Origin: Novosphingobium sp. 28-62-57
GTDB lineage: Bacteria; Pseudomonadota; Alphaproteobacteria; Sphingomonadales; Sphingomonadaceae
Assembly: GCA_002256985.1 (NCBI GenBank)
Contig: NCGO01000011.1
Span: 1 to 64,000 of the forward strand
Direction of reading: 5' to 3'
Length of the DNA stretch: 64,000 bases
Shown piece after piece: positions 28,622-38,760 of this stretch. The notes under the pieces were generated by a model, which had not been told where the DNA came from, did no database searches, and worked only from the letters and a program-made list of their open reading frames with translations. Position numbers and translations under genes: made by a program. The number at the start of each line of letters is the position of its first letter. Position 1 is the stretch's first letter.

Positions 28622-29692
28622 ATGGCGGCTCAGCTCAAGCTCATCGAGGAAGGTAAAATCAAGGACATGGATCGTCAGAAGGCGCTCGACGCGGCCCTTG
28701 CACAGATTGACCGTGCGTTTGGCAAAGGCTCGGCCATGAAGCTGGGCTCGAAAGAAACCATGCAGGTGGAAGCGATTTCCACCGGGTCGCTGGGTCTTGA
28801 TATCGCGCTTGGCGTGGGCGGTTTGCCGCGTGGGCGCGTGATCGAAGTCTATGGCCCGGAAAGCTCTGGCAAGACGACGCTGGCGCTGCATGTGATTGCC
28901 GAGGCCCAGAAGGGCGGCGGCACGGCAGCATTCATCGATGCCGAACACGCGCTTGACCCGGTCTATGCCCGCAAGCTTGGCGTGAACATTGATGAGCTGA
29001 TCGTCTCGCAGCCCGATACGGGCGAGCAGGCGCTCGAAATCGTCGATACGCTGGTGCGCTCGAACGCGATTGACGTGCTGGTGGTGGACTCGGTTGCTGC
29101 ACTGGTGCCCCGCGCCGAAATCGAAGGCGAGATGGGTGACAGCCACGTGGGCCTGCAAGCCCGCCTGATGAGCCAGTCCTTGCGCAAGCTGACCGGTTCG
29201 ATCAGCCGTTCGCGCTGCATGGTGATCTTCATCAACCAGCTCCGCATGAAAATCGGCGTGATGTATGGCAACCCCGAGACGACGACCGGCGGCAATGCGC
29301 TGAAGTTCTACGCCTCGGTCCGCCTCGACATCCGCCGCACCGGACAGATCAAGGATCGCGACGAGATCGTCGGCAACGCCACGCGCGTCAAGGTGGTCAA
29401 GAACAAGGTTGCCCCGCCGTTCAAACAGGTCGAATTCGACATCATGTATGGCGAAGGCATTTCCAAGATCGGTGAAATTCTGGATCTTGGCGTGAAGGCC
29501 GGCGTGGTCGAAAAGTCTGGCGCATGGTTCAGCTATGACTCGATCCGCATCGGTCAAGGCCGCGAAAATTCGAAGAATTTCCTGCGTGAGAATCCCGAAA
29601 TCTGCAACCGCATCGAAGCCGCAATTCGTGGCCGCACCGATCAGGTTGCCGAAGGACTGATGACTGGCCCGGACGCGGACGACGACATCTGA
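28622..29692 (+). CDS. recA: Recombinase A
   Basis: 356 aa. Walker A GPESSGKT (78-85), DNA-binding loop regions and [20 protein letters not shown] are canonical; short acidic C-terminus (PDADDDI). Drives homologous recombination and LexA self-cleavage. AGGGAAACG ribosome site, SOS box upstream, strong terminator downstream, so it is probably a monocistronic SOS gene. Confidence 0.98.
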   Translation: MAAQLKLIEEGKIKDMDRQKALDAALAQIDRAFGKGSAMKLGSKETMQVEAISTGSLGLDIALGVGGLPRGRVIEVYGPESSGKTTLALHVIAEAQKGGGTAAFIDAEHALDPVYARKLGVNIDELIVSQPDTGEQALEIVDTLVRSNAIDVLVVDSVAALVPRAEIEGEMGDSHVGLQARLMSQSLRKLTGSISRSRCMVIFINQLRMKIGVMYGNPETTTGGNALKFYASVRLDIRRTGQIKDRDEIVGNATRVKVVKNKVAPPFKQVEFDIMYGEGISKIGEILDLGVKAGVVEKSGAWFSYDSIRIGQGRENSKNFLRENPEICNRIEAAIRGRTDQVAEGLMTGPDADDDI

Positions 29693-29749
29693 TCCTTCAA
29701 GGCGTCAGGCCGGCTGCACCGCCCGGACCCCTGACCGCCAGACCAAAGA

Positions 29750-29787
29750 GCCCGCGCGATCCCCGGCAGGATCGTGCGGGCTTTTTT
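29750..29787 (+). terminator. Rho-independent terminator of recA
   Basis: GCCCGCGCGATCC (29750-29762) pairs with GGATCGTGCGGGC (29769-29781, one G-T wobble), followed by six T. Confidence 0.9.
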
Positions 29788-29873
29788 GTTGGTGCTTATC
29801 GTGGTGGCGGGCTGTGGGTTATGCGCGTGTAGCGATGTCGTGGTGAGGTGCGCTTGTGGATCACGCGTTGGGG

Positions 29874-30516
29874 AAGGGGTTTCGCGCGGAGGCGCAGAGG
29901 CGCGGAGAGGGAGCGCTGTGTTGCAGCGCTGTGTTTTCCGTCTTTGGGGCGAGAAACGCCGCGTCTGGATTCATGAGACGGCTTCGCCGCGCTTCACACT
30001 TCTCTTTTGCTCGGTGTCCTCTGCGTTCTCTGCGCGAAATCTTCTTTTTAGGCGAATGTATCAGTTGTGAGCAGGTTCATCCCGCGAGCGCGGTGCTGTT
30101 GCAGTCAGGTTAAGGCCAAAGGGGTTTCGCGCGGAGAGGGAGCGCTGGGTTGCAGCGCTGTGTGTTCCGTCGTTGGGGCGAAGAACGCTGCGTCTGGATT
30201 CATGAGACGGCTTTGACGCGCTTCACACTTCTCTTTTGCTCTGCGCCCTCTGCGTTCTCTGCGCGAAATCTTCTTTTTAAGCGAATGTATCAGTTGTGAG
30301 CAGGTTCATCCGGCGAGCGCGGTGCTGTTGCGGTCAGGTTAAGGCCAAAGGGGTTTAGCGCGGAGGCGCAGAGGCGCGGAGAGGGAGCGCTGGGTTGCAG
30401 CGCTGTGTGTTCCGTCGACGGTGCGAAGAACGCTGCGTCTGGATTCATGAGACGGCTTCGCCGCGCTTCACACTTCTCTTTTGCTCTGCGCCCTCTGCGC
30501 GAAATCCTAGTTATGG
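29874..30516. repeat. Three tandem copies of a 230-245 bp repeat
   Basis: Copies start at about 29874, 30119 and 30348 (last truncated near 30516). Copy 2 lacks about 16 bp of the first arm. Each unit opens with a purine-rich GCGGAGGCGCAGAGGCGCGG-type arm and contains, about 120 bp on, its approximate complement (CCTCTGCGTTCTCTGCGCGA). Small open frames inside differ between copies and look non-coding. The 29.79-30.65 kb gap holds nothing else except a CCCCTCCC/GGGAGGGG hairpin near 30554-30573. Confidence 0.85.
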
Positions 30517-30649
30517 CGTTTGCAAGCGCGCGTGTCGTAAACCGACCCCTAGCCCCTCCCTTGAGGGAGGGGAGTGAGATTGGATCTATCTGTGCGGGTT
30601 ACCCATAACGTTGGGCATGCAAACGCCAAAACGGCCTTGCCCGCCTGCT

Positions 30650-32281
30650 TCAGAACCGTGCGATCAGGCTGAGGCGGGCGATGCCTCGGGTGAAGCCGGT
30701 GGATGAAGCGGCGCGGGATGAGGTGTAGTCGTAGGCGGCTTCCAGATCGATGGCGGCGGATAGCTGACGGCGCACGTAGAATGCGCCGCTCAGGATAAAG
30801 CGGTCAGCTCCGCCCAGGTCCCGTTCGCCGCCTGCGGTGGCGCGCAGCCCGTAGTAGGTGCGCTGGCCCGCTTGCCCATCAAGGCGAAAGGTGGCTTCAG
30901 CTGAGTGGTATTCGCCGGGACTGAAATAGCCGGGCTGGTTGACCTTTCGGAACTTGGTTCCGGTGTAGCGCGCACCGACATGAATGCGCGGGTTGAGCGA
31001 GATGCGCTGTTCTGCTTCGGCCTGCCACCAATGCTGGCGGTTGCCATCGGAATAATCGGCATAGGCGGCCCGTGCTGAAATGCGGGCACGTTCGTTCGGC
31101 AGGAAATCGGCCGATGCTTTGACCTGATCCATCACCAAGCGGTTGCGCAGCGTCGGTTCGCTATCGAACAGAAAGCGTTGCACGCCCAGATCAAAGCGCC
31201 AACGATCGCTGGGGAACAGGGTGACATAGGCATCGTATGTGAGGAACTGCTGCGCACCGCCCTGCCCGGGTGGGTCGATGCGATCGAGACTGACAGTGGC
31301 ATTGAGGTCAATGCTGTTGCTGGCGCGCCAGCCACCGCTGGCCCCGATGCGCGTGACGGTGAAGACATCGCCCGGCCCCTTGAATGGATCAAAGGCGGCA
31401 TAGGCAAGCCGTGGCCCGATTCGGCCGCGGCCATCGGCAAAGCGATAATCGGCGCTGAGATTTACCTGTTCGACGTCCAGCCCATCGGACTGATCGAAGC
31501 GGCGGGCATCGAAGCGCGCTTCATGGCGGTTATTGCGCTCAAGCCGTGCCAGCAGGCCGGCAGCGCGGCCATTGCCCGGATCAGTGGCAAGACGGCTGCG
31601 CAAGGTTGCCGCGGCGCGATCCGGGCGGCCCATCCATTGCTGGGCCTCGGCCGTGATGGTCAGGGCTTCATCCGGGTCGGCCGGATTGGCGGGCAGGCGC
31701 GCGAGCGTGGCAAGGGCCGCACGTTGCCGCCCGCGCCAGCTTTGCACGCGCGCCAGGCCAAGCAGTGCGCGCTGGTCTGACGGATCGCTTTTGAGCAGCG
31801 CGCGATAGGCGGCTTCGGCCTTGGCCTGCTGATTGTTCCATGACAGGGTTTGCGCGCGCAAGCTGGCCGCCTCACGGTCAGTCGGGTCCAGCACCAGCGC
31901 GGCATCGAAGGCGGCAATCGCCGGAGCATAAGCGCCGCTGCGAGCCAGCGCGCGGCCAAGCCCGGTCTGGGCCTTCTTCAACAGATCGGGGCGTCCGCTC
32001 GCAATGACCTGCCGATATTCGGTGACGGCCGCACCCGGATCGCCCGCCCAGGTCAACTGGTCGGCCAGTTCGAGCCGCCAATCAGGGCGCTCTTCACCGG
32101 TCTGACGCAAGGCTTCACGATAAGGCGCGATGGCTTCGGCGTTGCGGCCGGCATCGGCGGCACTGCGAGCGGTGGCAAGGGCGATTTCGGCGCTTTGTTG
32201 CTGCGCCCACAGCGGCGCGGCAGGCAAGGCAGCGGCGAGCATGCCGCCCAGCAGCAGGCGGGTTATCAGATTAGCGGGCAT
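30650..32281 (-). CDS. TPR plus outer-membrane beta-barrel protein, polysaccharide export type
   Basis: 543 aa from ATG 32281 with AAGGA upstream; a TTG at 32299 would add six residues. Signal peptide about 1-26 (cleaved after PLWAQ or nearby). Residues about 30-250 are TPR-like helical repeats (e.g. AAIAAFDAALVLDPTDREA; AEAAYRALLKSDPSDQRALL). The rest is a beta-barrel with alternating aromatic strands and a C-terminal Phe (SLIARF), as outer-membrane proteins need. This is the BcsC/PgaA/YaiO-like layout. It overlaps the upstream glycosyltransferase by 11 bases, so the two are coupled and probably synthesise and export one polysaccharide. Confidence 0.82.
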   Translation of the reverse strand: MPANLITRLLLGGMLAAALPAAPLWAQQQSAEIALATARSAADAGRNAEAIAPYREALRQTGEERPDWRLELADQLTWAGDPGAAVTEYRQVIASGRPDLLKKAQTGLGRALARSGAYAPAIAAFDAALVLDPTDREAASLRAQTLSWNNQQAKAEAAYRALLKSDPSDQRALLGLARVQSWRGRQRAALATLARLPANPADPDEALTITAEAQQWMGRPDRAAATLRSRLATDPGNGRAAGLLARLERNNRHEARFDARRFDQSDGLDVEQVNLSADYRFADGRGRIGPRLAYAAFDPFKGPGDVFTVTRIGASGGWRASNSIDLNATVSLDRIDPPGQGGAQQFLTYDAYVTLFPSDRWRFDLGVQRFLFDSEPTLRNRLVMDQVKASADFLPNERARISARAAYADYSDGNRQHWWQAEAEQRISLNPRIHVGARYTGTKFRKVNQPGYFSPGEYHSAEATFRLDGQAGQRTYYGLRATAGGERDLGGADRFILSGAFYVRRQLSAAIDLEAAYDYTSSRAASSTGFTRGIARLSLIARF

Positions 32282-33926
32282 TGGCAGAATCCTTGGCAAG
32301 AAAGGCTGCGTGAAGTGCGGGTGCGGCGCGCAACCCAGCTACACAGGCAAGTATCCACAGGGACCAGAAGGCGGCGAAAGACTGATTGACGTGAATGAAG
32401 TAGGCAGCCCAGGCGATCAGGGTGACGCTGAAGAACAGTTCGAACCACAGATAGCTAGCGTCCTTGACCTTGGCTTTGGGACGCGGGGTTTTGGGTGTGC
32501 CGGGGGCGCTGGTGATCCCGGTCGACGCGGTCTTGGGGGTGCGCACGAATTCGGCGTGGAGCGGGCCCAGCATGCCTTCGAGAAAGGCGCAGAAGTGGTG
32601 GGGCATCATGCCGGTATTGAGGATCATGTAAGGCACCACCCGCGCCATACGCAAAAGCCGTGAGCCGAGCCCGTTGCGGGACTGCAGGGCATATGTCGGC
32701 CGGGCTTCGTTGGCGGCAATCATGCCGGCAAAGAGGGCGAAAAACAGCGGCGGAAAGACATAGGCGGCCACGGCATATTCCATCCCCAGCGCGCCAAGCC
32801 ACAGGCCGCTGGCGATCAGGAAGGGCAGGATCAGGATCCACATCGTCCACAAGAACCACTGCCATGAAATCCCGGCGAAATAGAGCAGGTAGGCACGCCG
32901 CGCGAGCGATGTGGGATAGCGCAACAGCAGCGTCTTCATGTGCAGCCGCTGCAATTGCGCCCAGCCTTGCGTCCAGCGCTTTTGCTGCGAGCGATAGGCG
33001 GCGATGGTGTTGGGCAATTCGGCCGGGGCGACGATGCTGCCGACAAACCGTGTGCGATAGCCGGCAAACAGCGCGCGAATGCTGAGTTCGCAATCTTCGA
33101 CAAGGCTTGCTGCGCGCCAGCCCCCGGCCGCCGCGATGGCCTCGCGCCGCCATACGCCCGCGGTTCCGGTAAAGTTGACGAAGCCGATCACGCCGCTGCG
33201 CCAGGTTTTCTGCAGGGTGTGGTGATCGTCCACCCACAGCGCCTGCGCGCAAGTGAGGAAGCTCTCGGTATCGTTGAGATGGCCCCATTGCGCCTGCACC
33301 ACCGCCAGATCGGGGATGCTGCGCCCGGTGATATCGTAGAAATGCGGGATGGTGCGGGCGAGAAAATCGGGCGGCGGAATGAAATCGGCATCGAAGATCG
33401 CAAAGTAGCGGGCGTCTGTCATGATGCGGGCGGCCTCGAGCGCGCCAGCCTTGTAGCCCTGCCGGTCCGTGCGGTGAATCCAGCGGCAATCGACACCGGT
33501 TTCGGCGGCAATCTGTTCGCAGAACGCGCGGACGCGCACCCGGGTCGCCTCGTCGGTGGAATCGTCGAGCACTTGCACTTCCAGCGCTTCGCGTGGCCAT
33601 TGCAGGGCGCAGGCGGCGGTAATGATCCGCTCGGCCACGGCGTCTTCGTTGAACATCGGCAATTGCACGCAGACTTTGGGCACGCGCGCGGGCAGGTTTC
33701 CGGGGCGCGGTGGGCGGGCGGCTATGCGGAAATAATCGAACCGTTCAATCAATCCGAACGCCAGGAAGGAGAGGATCGCGAGGAACGGCGCGTGCAACAC
33801 GATGGCCAGCGCCACGGTTTGCCATCCGTCGGGCTTGGGGCCGATGGCGGCATATTGCGTGATAAAGCCAAAGGCGGCGGACCACAGGATCGTGGCGGCG
33901 GCAATGCCGATCTGGGCGCGCTTCAT
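32271..33926 (-). CDS. Membrane glycosyltransferase family 2 (cellulose/mannan synthase-like)
   Basis: About 551 aa from ATG 33926 (AGGTGG upstream); the frame is open to 34070 but the extra Pro-rich head is doubtful. GT-A catalytic motifs: LDDSTD (Asp121/122), DADF (Asp179/181), VEDCELS (Asp278) and QQKRW (314-318), the D,D,D,QxxRW set of processive enzymes. Transmembrane helices at about 5-60 flank the domain with more at 340-420 and 490-540. No PilZ domain is visible, so cyclic-di-GMP control is not evident. The coupled barrel gene suggests export across the envelope. The sugar is unknown. Confidence 0.85.
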   Translation of the reverse strand: MKRAQIGIAAATILWSAAFGFITQYAAIGPKPDGWQTVALAIVLHAPFLAILSFLAFGLIERFDYFRIAARPPRPGNLPARVPKVCVQLPMFNEDAVAERIITAACALQWPREALEVQVLDDSTDEATRVRVRAFCEQIAAETGVDCRWIHRTDRQGYKAGALEAARIMTDARYFAIFDADFIPPPDFLARTIPHFYDITGRSIPDLAVVQAQWGHLNDTESFLTCAQALWVDDHHTLQKTWRSGVIGFVNFTGTAGVWRREAIAAAGGWRAASLVEDCELSIRALFAGYRTRFVGSIVAPAELPNTIAAYRSQQKRWTQGWAQLQRLHMKTLLLRYPTSLARRAYLLYFAGISWQWFLWTMWILILPFLIASGLWLGALGMEYAVAAYVFPPLFFALFAGMIAANEARPTYALQSRNGLGSRLLRMARVVPYMILNTGMMPHHFCAFLEGMLGPLHAEFVRTPKTASTGITSAPGTPKTPRPKAKVKDASYLWFELFFSVTLIAWAAYFIHVNQSFAAFWSLWILACVAGLRAAPALHAAFLAKDSANAR

Positions 33927-34332
33927 GGCCGGCCACCTGTGGCGAGGTTTGGCGACCCGAGTAGGGAGTAAAGTGGGGGGCGCTGGTGAGGCGTGCGCAG
34001 GGGATATAGGGCCGACATACACGGGCGTCTCCTGATCGGGGCAAAAGGGGAGCGTCCCGTCGTCCACCATCGACGGGGGTTGCGGTGCCGCCGGACTGGT
34101 GGGTCAGGCTGGCATCAGGGGAACGGGACAGCGCGGCGGCTTATTCCCGGCTGCGCGCAAAAAAGTTTTGCAGGGGACATGGGCGAGAAAAGGAGAGCCG
34201 GGGCTGCGAGGGGCCAGCGCGCTTTGTGCCAAGTGTGCCTTTTGCCAAGTGTGCGTTTTCCCAAGTGTCCCTTTTCATTGCGTTCTGGTGGGGGCGGCTT
34301 AACCTTGCGGTTAAATCATCAGGAGAATCGCT
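33927..34332. other. Divergent spacer with a 3 x 16 bp tandem repeat
   Basis: About 400 bases between the glycosyltransferase (leftward) and the GST (rightward). Three direct copies of GCCAAGTGTGCCTTTT with exact 16-bp period lie at 34228-34243, 34244-34259 and 34260-34275 (copies 2 and 3 differ by one and two bases). Their regular phase about 60-105 bases before the GST start could mark a regulator array or just slipped-strand duplication. Confidence 0.6.
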
Positions 34333-34959
34333 GTGGGTATTGTCGTGCATCACCTCAACAACAGCCGGTCGCAGCGGGTGCTGTGGCTGCTGGAGGAACT
34401 GGGGATCGACTATGAGATCCGGCACTATCAGCGCGATGCTGTGACCAATCTTGCGCCGCCCGAACTGAAGGCGGTGCACCCGCTGGGCAAATCGCCGCTG
34501 CTGGAGATCGATGGGCGCGTGATCGAGGAATCAGGGGCGATCGTGCAAGTGTTGTGCGAGCGGTATGGCAACGGGGCGTGGTTGCCTGAGGCCGGTTCGG
34601 ACGAGGCGGTGCGTCATCTGGAACTGATGCACTTTGCCGAAGGATCGGCGATGACGCCGGTGCTGATGCAGATCTATACGTCGCGCCTGGGGGAAGCGGC
34701 AGCGCCGCTCAAGCCGCGTATTGATGAGCAACTGGCGTCGCACTTTGGCTATATGGAGCAGATCCTGCGGCCATCGGGGCACTTTATCGGCGATGATTGG
34801 ACCGGGGCCGATGTGATGCTGAGCTTTCCGGCGGAGATTGCGGTGATGCAGGGCGCAGGGGTGCATTTCCCCAAGCTTGCTGCGTTTGTGGCTGCCGTGC
34901 ATGCGCGTCCGGCCTGGCAGCGGGCGCGGGAAAAGGGCGGCGATTACTTCGGGATGTGA
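34333..34959 (+). CDS. Glutathione S-transferase family protein
   Basis: 208 aa from GTG 34333 with AGGAGA 6 nt upstream. N-terminal thioredoxin fold with HHLNNSRSQRVLWLLEELG (Ser/Asn in the glutathione-activating position) and cis-Pro loop KSPLLEIDGRVIEESGAIV; C-terminal all-helical domain. Conjugates or reduces with glutathione; the substrate is unknown. Its TGA stop is immediately at the edge of the 265-bp inverted-repeat element, so insertion may have trimmed or created the C-terminus (GGDYFGM). Confidence 0.88.
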   Translation: MGIVVHHLNNSRSQRVLWLLEELGIDYEIRHYQRDAVTNLAPPELKAVHPLGKSPLLEIDGRVIEESGAIVQVLCERYGNGAWLPEAGSDEAVRHLELMHFAEGSAMTPVLMQIYTSRLGEAAAPLKPRIDEQLASHFGYMEQILRPSGHFIGDDWTGADVMLSFPAEIAVMQGAGVHFPKLAAFVAAVHARPAWQRAREKGGDYFGM

Positions 34960-35223
34960 TACCAACCTGCAGTGATCCCGACCTATGAGGATTGCCTGTT
35001 CCCGTTTGCTGGCTAGAAGCAGCCGCAGCGGCGATGTGGTTCATCGTCGCAAGGCTGCGACGACGACCAGCGAGCGGGAACAGGCAACCCTGCGGGCGGT
35101 TTCTGGCGGCCCTCGGGCAGCGGCGCGTCCTCGGCATGATGAACCACATCACCCCTTCGGACGCTTCTTGCCGAAAACCGCCAGAAACCGTCCTCATAGG
35201 TCGGGATCACTGCAGGTTGGTAT
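34959..35223. mobile_element. MITE-like 265-bp element with 33-bp perfect terminal inverted repeats
   Basis: Arms 34959-34991 (ATACCAACCTGCAGTGATCC...) and 35191-35223 are exact reverse complements over 33 bases. Inside are three more inverted pairs: TTGCCTGTTCCCG with CGGGAACAGGCAA, GATGTGGTTCATC with GATGAACCACATC, and CGGTTTCTGGCGG with CCGCCAGAAACCG. No transposase is encoded. The element begins at the last base of the GST stop codon and ends 14 bases before the methyltransferase start. Confidence 0.85.
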
Positions 35224-35237
35224 AAGGGCACCGGTTG

Positions 35238-36065
35238 ATGACGAGCGCGACGGATTGGCAAGGCACGGTAGGCCGCAGTTGGGCGCAGGAATGGCAGCGC
35301 ACCGACATCAGCTTTGGCGAGCTGACGCCGCATCTGCTGGCAGCGATTGCGGCAGAGCCGGGACGGCAGATCGTGGATCTGGGCTGCGGGGCGGGGGAGC
35401 TTTCCATCGCGGTGGCGGCTGCGCGCGCCGACGCTGTGGTAACCGGCGTCGATATCTCGGCGGACCTTGTGGCCACGGCGAGTGCAAGAACTGCGGCCGG
35501 CAATGTGCGGTTTGTGATGGCGGATGCCACGCACTGGCAGCCCGAGGGCGGGCGGCCTGATCTCTATGTATCGCGCCATGGGGTGATGTTCTTTCCCGAT
35601 CCGCCGCAGGCCTTTGCGCATTTGGCCGCCGTTGCGGAGCCGGGCGCGCGGATGGTGTTTTCGTGCTTTCGCAAGGCTGCGGAGAATGGCTGGGCGCGGG
35701 AAATCGCTGGCTTGCTGCCGCCGAGCGAGCCGCCTGCGCCGCAACGCTTTGCGCCGGGGCCGTTCGCCTTTGCCGATCCCGATCATGTGCGGCTGTGCAT
35801 GGCGGGGTGGACCGATCATGTGTTTGCGCCGGTGGACTTTGCCTATGTGGCAGGTGCCGGGGCCGATCCGGTGGGCGAGGCGATGGCGCTGTTCCGGCGA
35901 ATCGGCCCGGCGGCATCGGCGCTGCGCACCCTGCCAGAGCCGCAGCGGAGCGAGGTGGAACAGCGGCTGCTGGCGCTGGTTGAAGCCCATCTGGAAGGCG
36001 ACCGCGTGACATTTCCTGCCGCAGCGTGGGTGGTAAGCGCTTCGTCCGATCACCGTAATGGATGA
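35238..36065 (+). CDS. Class I SAM-dependent methyltransferase
   Basis: 275 aa from ATG 35238 (an overlapping TTG at 35235 is possible). Motif I VDLGCGAGELSIAVA, acidic motif II TGVDIS, and motif post-I/II FVMADATHWQ give a Methyltransf_11/25-type fold. The 35-residue N-terminus WQGTVGRSWAQEW resembles ubiquinone/arsenite-type methyltransferase relatives. Substrate unknown. The ribosome site AAGGGCAC lies at the very end of the neighbouring mobile element, so expression may depend on it. Confidence 0.85.
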   Translation: MTSATDWQGTVGRSWAQEWQRTDISFGELTPHLLAAIAAEPGRQIVDLGCGAGELSIAVAAARADAVVTGVDISADLVATASARTAAGNVRFVMADATHWQPEGGRPDLYVSRHGVMFFPDPPQAFAHLAAVAEPGARMVFSCFRKAAENGWAREIAGLLPPSEPPAPQRFAPGPFAFADPDHVRLCMAGWTDHVFAPVDFAYVAGAGADPVGEAMALFRRIGPAASALRTLPEPQRSEVEQRLLALVEAHLEGDRVTFPAAAWVVSASSDHRNG

Positions 36066-36108
36066 AACGTGCTTGTAGCGCGCCGACCGGTCGCCTAATC
36101 GGCAGATT

Positions 36109-38760
36109 ATGACTTCTACGAACGAAATCCGCCGGTCCTTCCTCGACTACTTTGGCTCCACCGGGCACGATGTGGTGCAATCTGCGCCGCTGGTGCCGTA
36201 TAACGATCCGACCCTGATGTTCGTGAACGCCGGGATGGTGCCGTTCAAGAACGTGTTTACCGGGCTGGAAACGCGGGGCACACCGCGCGCGACATCATCG
36301 CAAAAGTGCGTGCGTGCAGGCGGCAAGCATAACGATCTGGACAATGTGGGCTATACCGCGCGGCACCACACGTTCTTCGAAATGCTCGGCAATTTCTCGT
36401 TCGGGGACTATTTCAAGGATCAGGCGATCACCCATGCGTGGACGCTGCTGACCAAGGAATGGGGGCTGCCCAAGGACAAGCTGATCGCGACCGTCTATCA
36501 CACCGATGATGAGGCGTTCGGGCTGTGGCAGAAGATTGCGGGCCTGCCTGAGGACCGCATCATCCGCATTGCCACCAAGGACAATTTCTGGGCCATGGGC
36601 GATGATGGCCCGTGCGGGCCGTGTTCGGAGATTTTCTTCGATCATGGCGACCACATCTGGGGCGGGCCTCCGGGATCGCCGGAAGAGGATGGGGACCGGT
36701 TCATCGAGATCTGGAACCTGGTGTTCATGCAGTTTGAGCAGACCGCAGGGGAAATCACCGGCAATCTGCCCAAGCCCAGCATCGATACCGGCATGGGGCT
36801 GGAGCGCATTGCCGCGGTGCTGCAGGGCCAGCACGACAACTATGACACCGACACGTTCAAGGCGCTGATTGCGGCATCGGAAAGCCTGACCTCGGTCAAG
36901 GCGGAGGGCGACAATACCGCCAGCCACCGCGTGATTGCCGACCATCTGCGCTCGACCAGCTTCCTGCTGGCCGATGGCGTGCTGCCTTCGAACGAAGGGC
37001 GCGGCTATGTGTTGCGCCGGATCATGCGCCGCGCAATGCGCCATGCGCATCTGCTGGGCGCGCGCGATCCGCTGATGCACCGTCTGGTGCCGGCCCTTAT
37101 TGCCGAAATGGGCGCTGCCTATCCCGAGCTTGGCCGCGCACAGCCGCTGATCGAGGAAACGCTGCTGCGCGAGGAAGTGCAGTTCCGCCGCACGCTTTCG
37201 AACGGGCTGCGGTTGCTTGACGAGACGACCGGGTCGCTGGGCGAGGGGGACAAGTTGCCGGGCGAGACCGCGTTCAAGCTCTATGATACTTATGGCTTCC
37301 CCTATGACCTGACCGAGGACGCCCTGCGCGCGCGCGGGATCAGCGTGGACCGCGAAGGCTTTGACGCGGCGATGGCGCAGCAGAAGGCAGCGGCGCGCGC
37401 GGCGTGGAAGGGTTCGGGCCAAGCGGCGGATGGCGAAGTGTGGTTCGACATTGCCGAGCGCGTGGGCGCGACCGAATTCACCGGGTACACGGCCACCACC
37501 GGCGAGGCGCAAGTTGTTGCGCTGGTGAAGGATGGCAAGGAAGTGGACAGCGCGGCGGCAGGCGATGCGGTGACCGTGATCGTCAACCAGACGCCGTTCT
37601 ATGGCGAATCTGGTGGGCAGACCGGCGATGCGGGCACGATTACCGGGGCTGGCGGGCTGATGCTGGCGGTGGGCGATACGTCCAAGCCGCTGGGCCGATT
37701 GCATGCGCACAATGCCACGGTCACTGCTGGGTCGGTGAAAGTGGGCGATGTGGTGAAGCTGGCCATTGATGTGGAGCGCCGCGATGCGATCCGCGCGAAC
37801 CATTCGGCCACGCACCTGTTGCATGCGGCGCTGCGCAACCGGTTGGGGGGGCACGTGACGCAGAAGGGTTCGCTGGTGGCGGCGGACCGGCTGCGCTTTG
37901 ACTTCTCGCAGCCGACCGCGCTGACGGCAGAGGACATTGCCGCGATTGAGGCCGAAGTGAACGCCGAAATCCGCGCGAATGAGCCGGTGACGACGCGGCT
38001 GATGAGCCCCGAGGATGCTATTGAGGCAGGGGCCATGGCGCTGTTTGGCGAGAAGTATGGCGACGAAGTGCGCGTGCTTTCTATGGGCCGTGCGGTGGAC
38101 AAGCATTTCTCGGTCGAACTGTGCGGCGGCACGCATGTGCGCGCGCTGGGCGATATCGGGGTGTTCCGCATCGTGAGCGAAAGCGCGGTGTCATCGGGCG
38201 TGCGGCGCATTGAGGCCCTAACCGGCGAAGGCGCGCGGCAGTGGTTTGTGGCGCGCGAGGATGCGCTGAAGAGCACGGCGGCTATTCTGCGCACGACGCC
38301 TGAGGACGTGGAAGCGCGCGTGGCGGCGCTGATGGACGAACGCAAGAAGCTGGAGCGCGAGTTGGCCGAGGCCAAGAAGGCATTGGCGCTAGGTGGCGGC
38401 GGCGGGAAAGCTGAAAGCGCCGACGAGGACGTGGGCGGGGTGAAGTTTTCTGGCCAGGTGCTCGAAGGATTGGACCCCAAGGACCTGCGCGGGCTCCTCG
38501 ATCAGGCCAAGCAGCGCATGGGATCGGGCGTGGCGGTAATCGTGGCGGTGAACGAGGGCAAGGCCTCTATCGCCGCAGCCGTGACCGAGGATCTGATGGG
38601 CAAGGTCAGCGCGGTCGATCTGGTGCGCGCGGGCGTGGAAGCGCTGGGCGGCAAGGGCGGCGGTGGCCGCCCGGACATGGCGCAAGGCGGCGGGCCGGAT
38701 GGCGCAAAGGCAGCGGAAGCTGTGGCTGCGGCGAGGGCCGTCGTAGGTCAGAACAAATGA
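36109..38760 (+). CDS. alaS: Alanyl-tRNA synthetase
   Basis: 883 aa class II synthetase. Catalytic core has [20 protein letters not shown] and MGLERIAAV; editing domain has HSATH (His565, His569) and CGGTH (Cys672, His676), the four metal-binding residues that clear mischarged Ser/Gly; C-Ala domain follows a helical segment ([15 protein letters not shown]). Ends [10 protein letters not shown]. Its stop codon overlaps the start of an AT-rich HNH gene (ATGA). Confidence 0.98.
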   Translation: MTSTNEIRRSFLDYFGSTGHDVVQSAPLVPYNDPTLMFVNAGMVPFKNVFTGLETRGTPRATSSQKCVRAGGKHNDLDNVGYTARHHTFFEMLGNFSFGDYFKDQAITHAWTLLTKEWGLPKDKLIATVYHTDDEAFGLWQKIAGLPEDRIIRIATKDNFWAMGDDGPCGPCSEIFFDHGDHIWGGPPGSPEEDGDRFIEIWNLVFMQFEQTAGEITGNLPKPSIDTGMGLERIAAVLQGQHDNYDTDTFKALIAASESLTSVKAEGDNTASHRVIADHLRSTSFLLADGVLPSNEGRGYVLRRIMRRAMRHAHLLGARDPLMHRLVPALIAEMGAAYPELGRAQPLIEETLLREEVQFRRTLSNGLRLLDETTGSLGEGDKLPGETAFKLYDTYGFPYDLTEDALRARGISVDREGFDAAMAQQKAAARAAWKGSGQAADGEVWFDIAERVGATEFTGYTATTGEAQVVALVKDGKEVDSAAAGDAVTVIVNQTPFYGESGGQTGDAGTITGAGGLMLAVGDTSKPLGRLHAHNATVTAGSVKVGDVVKLAIDVERRDAIRANHSATHLLHAALRNRLGGHVTQKGSLVAADRLRFDFSQPTALTAEDIAAIEAEVNAEIRANEPVTTRLMSPEDAIEAGAMALFGEKYGDEVRVLSMGRAVDKHFSVELCGGTHVRALGDIGVFRIVSESAVSSGVRRIEALTGEGARQWFVAREDALKSTAAILRTTPEDVEARVAALMDERKKLERELAEAKKALALGGGGGKAESADEDVGGVKFSGQVLEGLDPKDLRGLLDQAKQRMGSGVAVIVAVNEGKASIAAAVTEDLMGKVSAVDLVRAGVEALGGKGGGGRPDMAQGGGPDGAKAAEAVAAARAVVGQNK

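Noticed and set aside
29874-30516. CRISPR array
   Set aside because: Units are about 230 bp, tandem and without distinct spacers; no cas genes.
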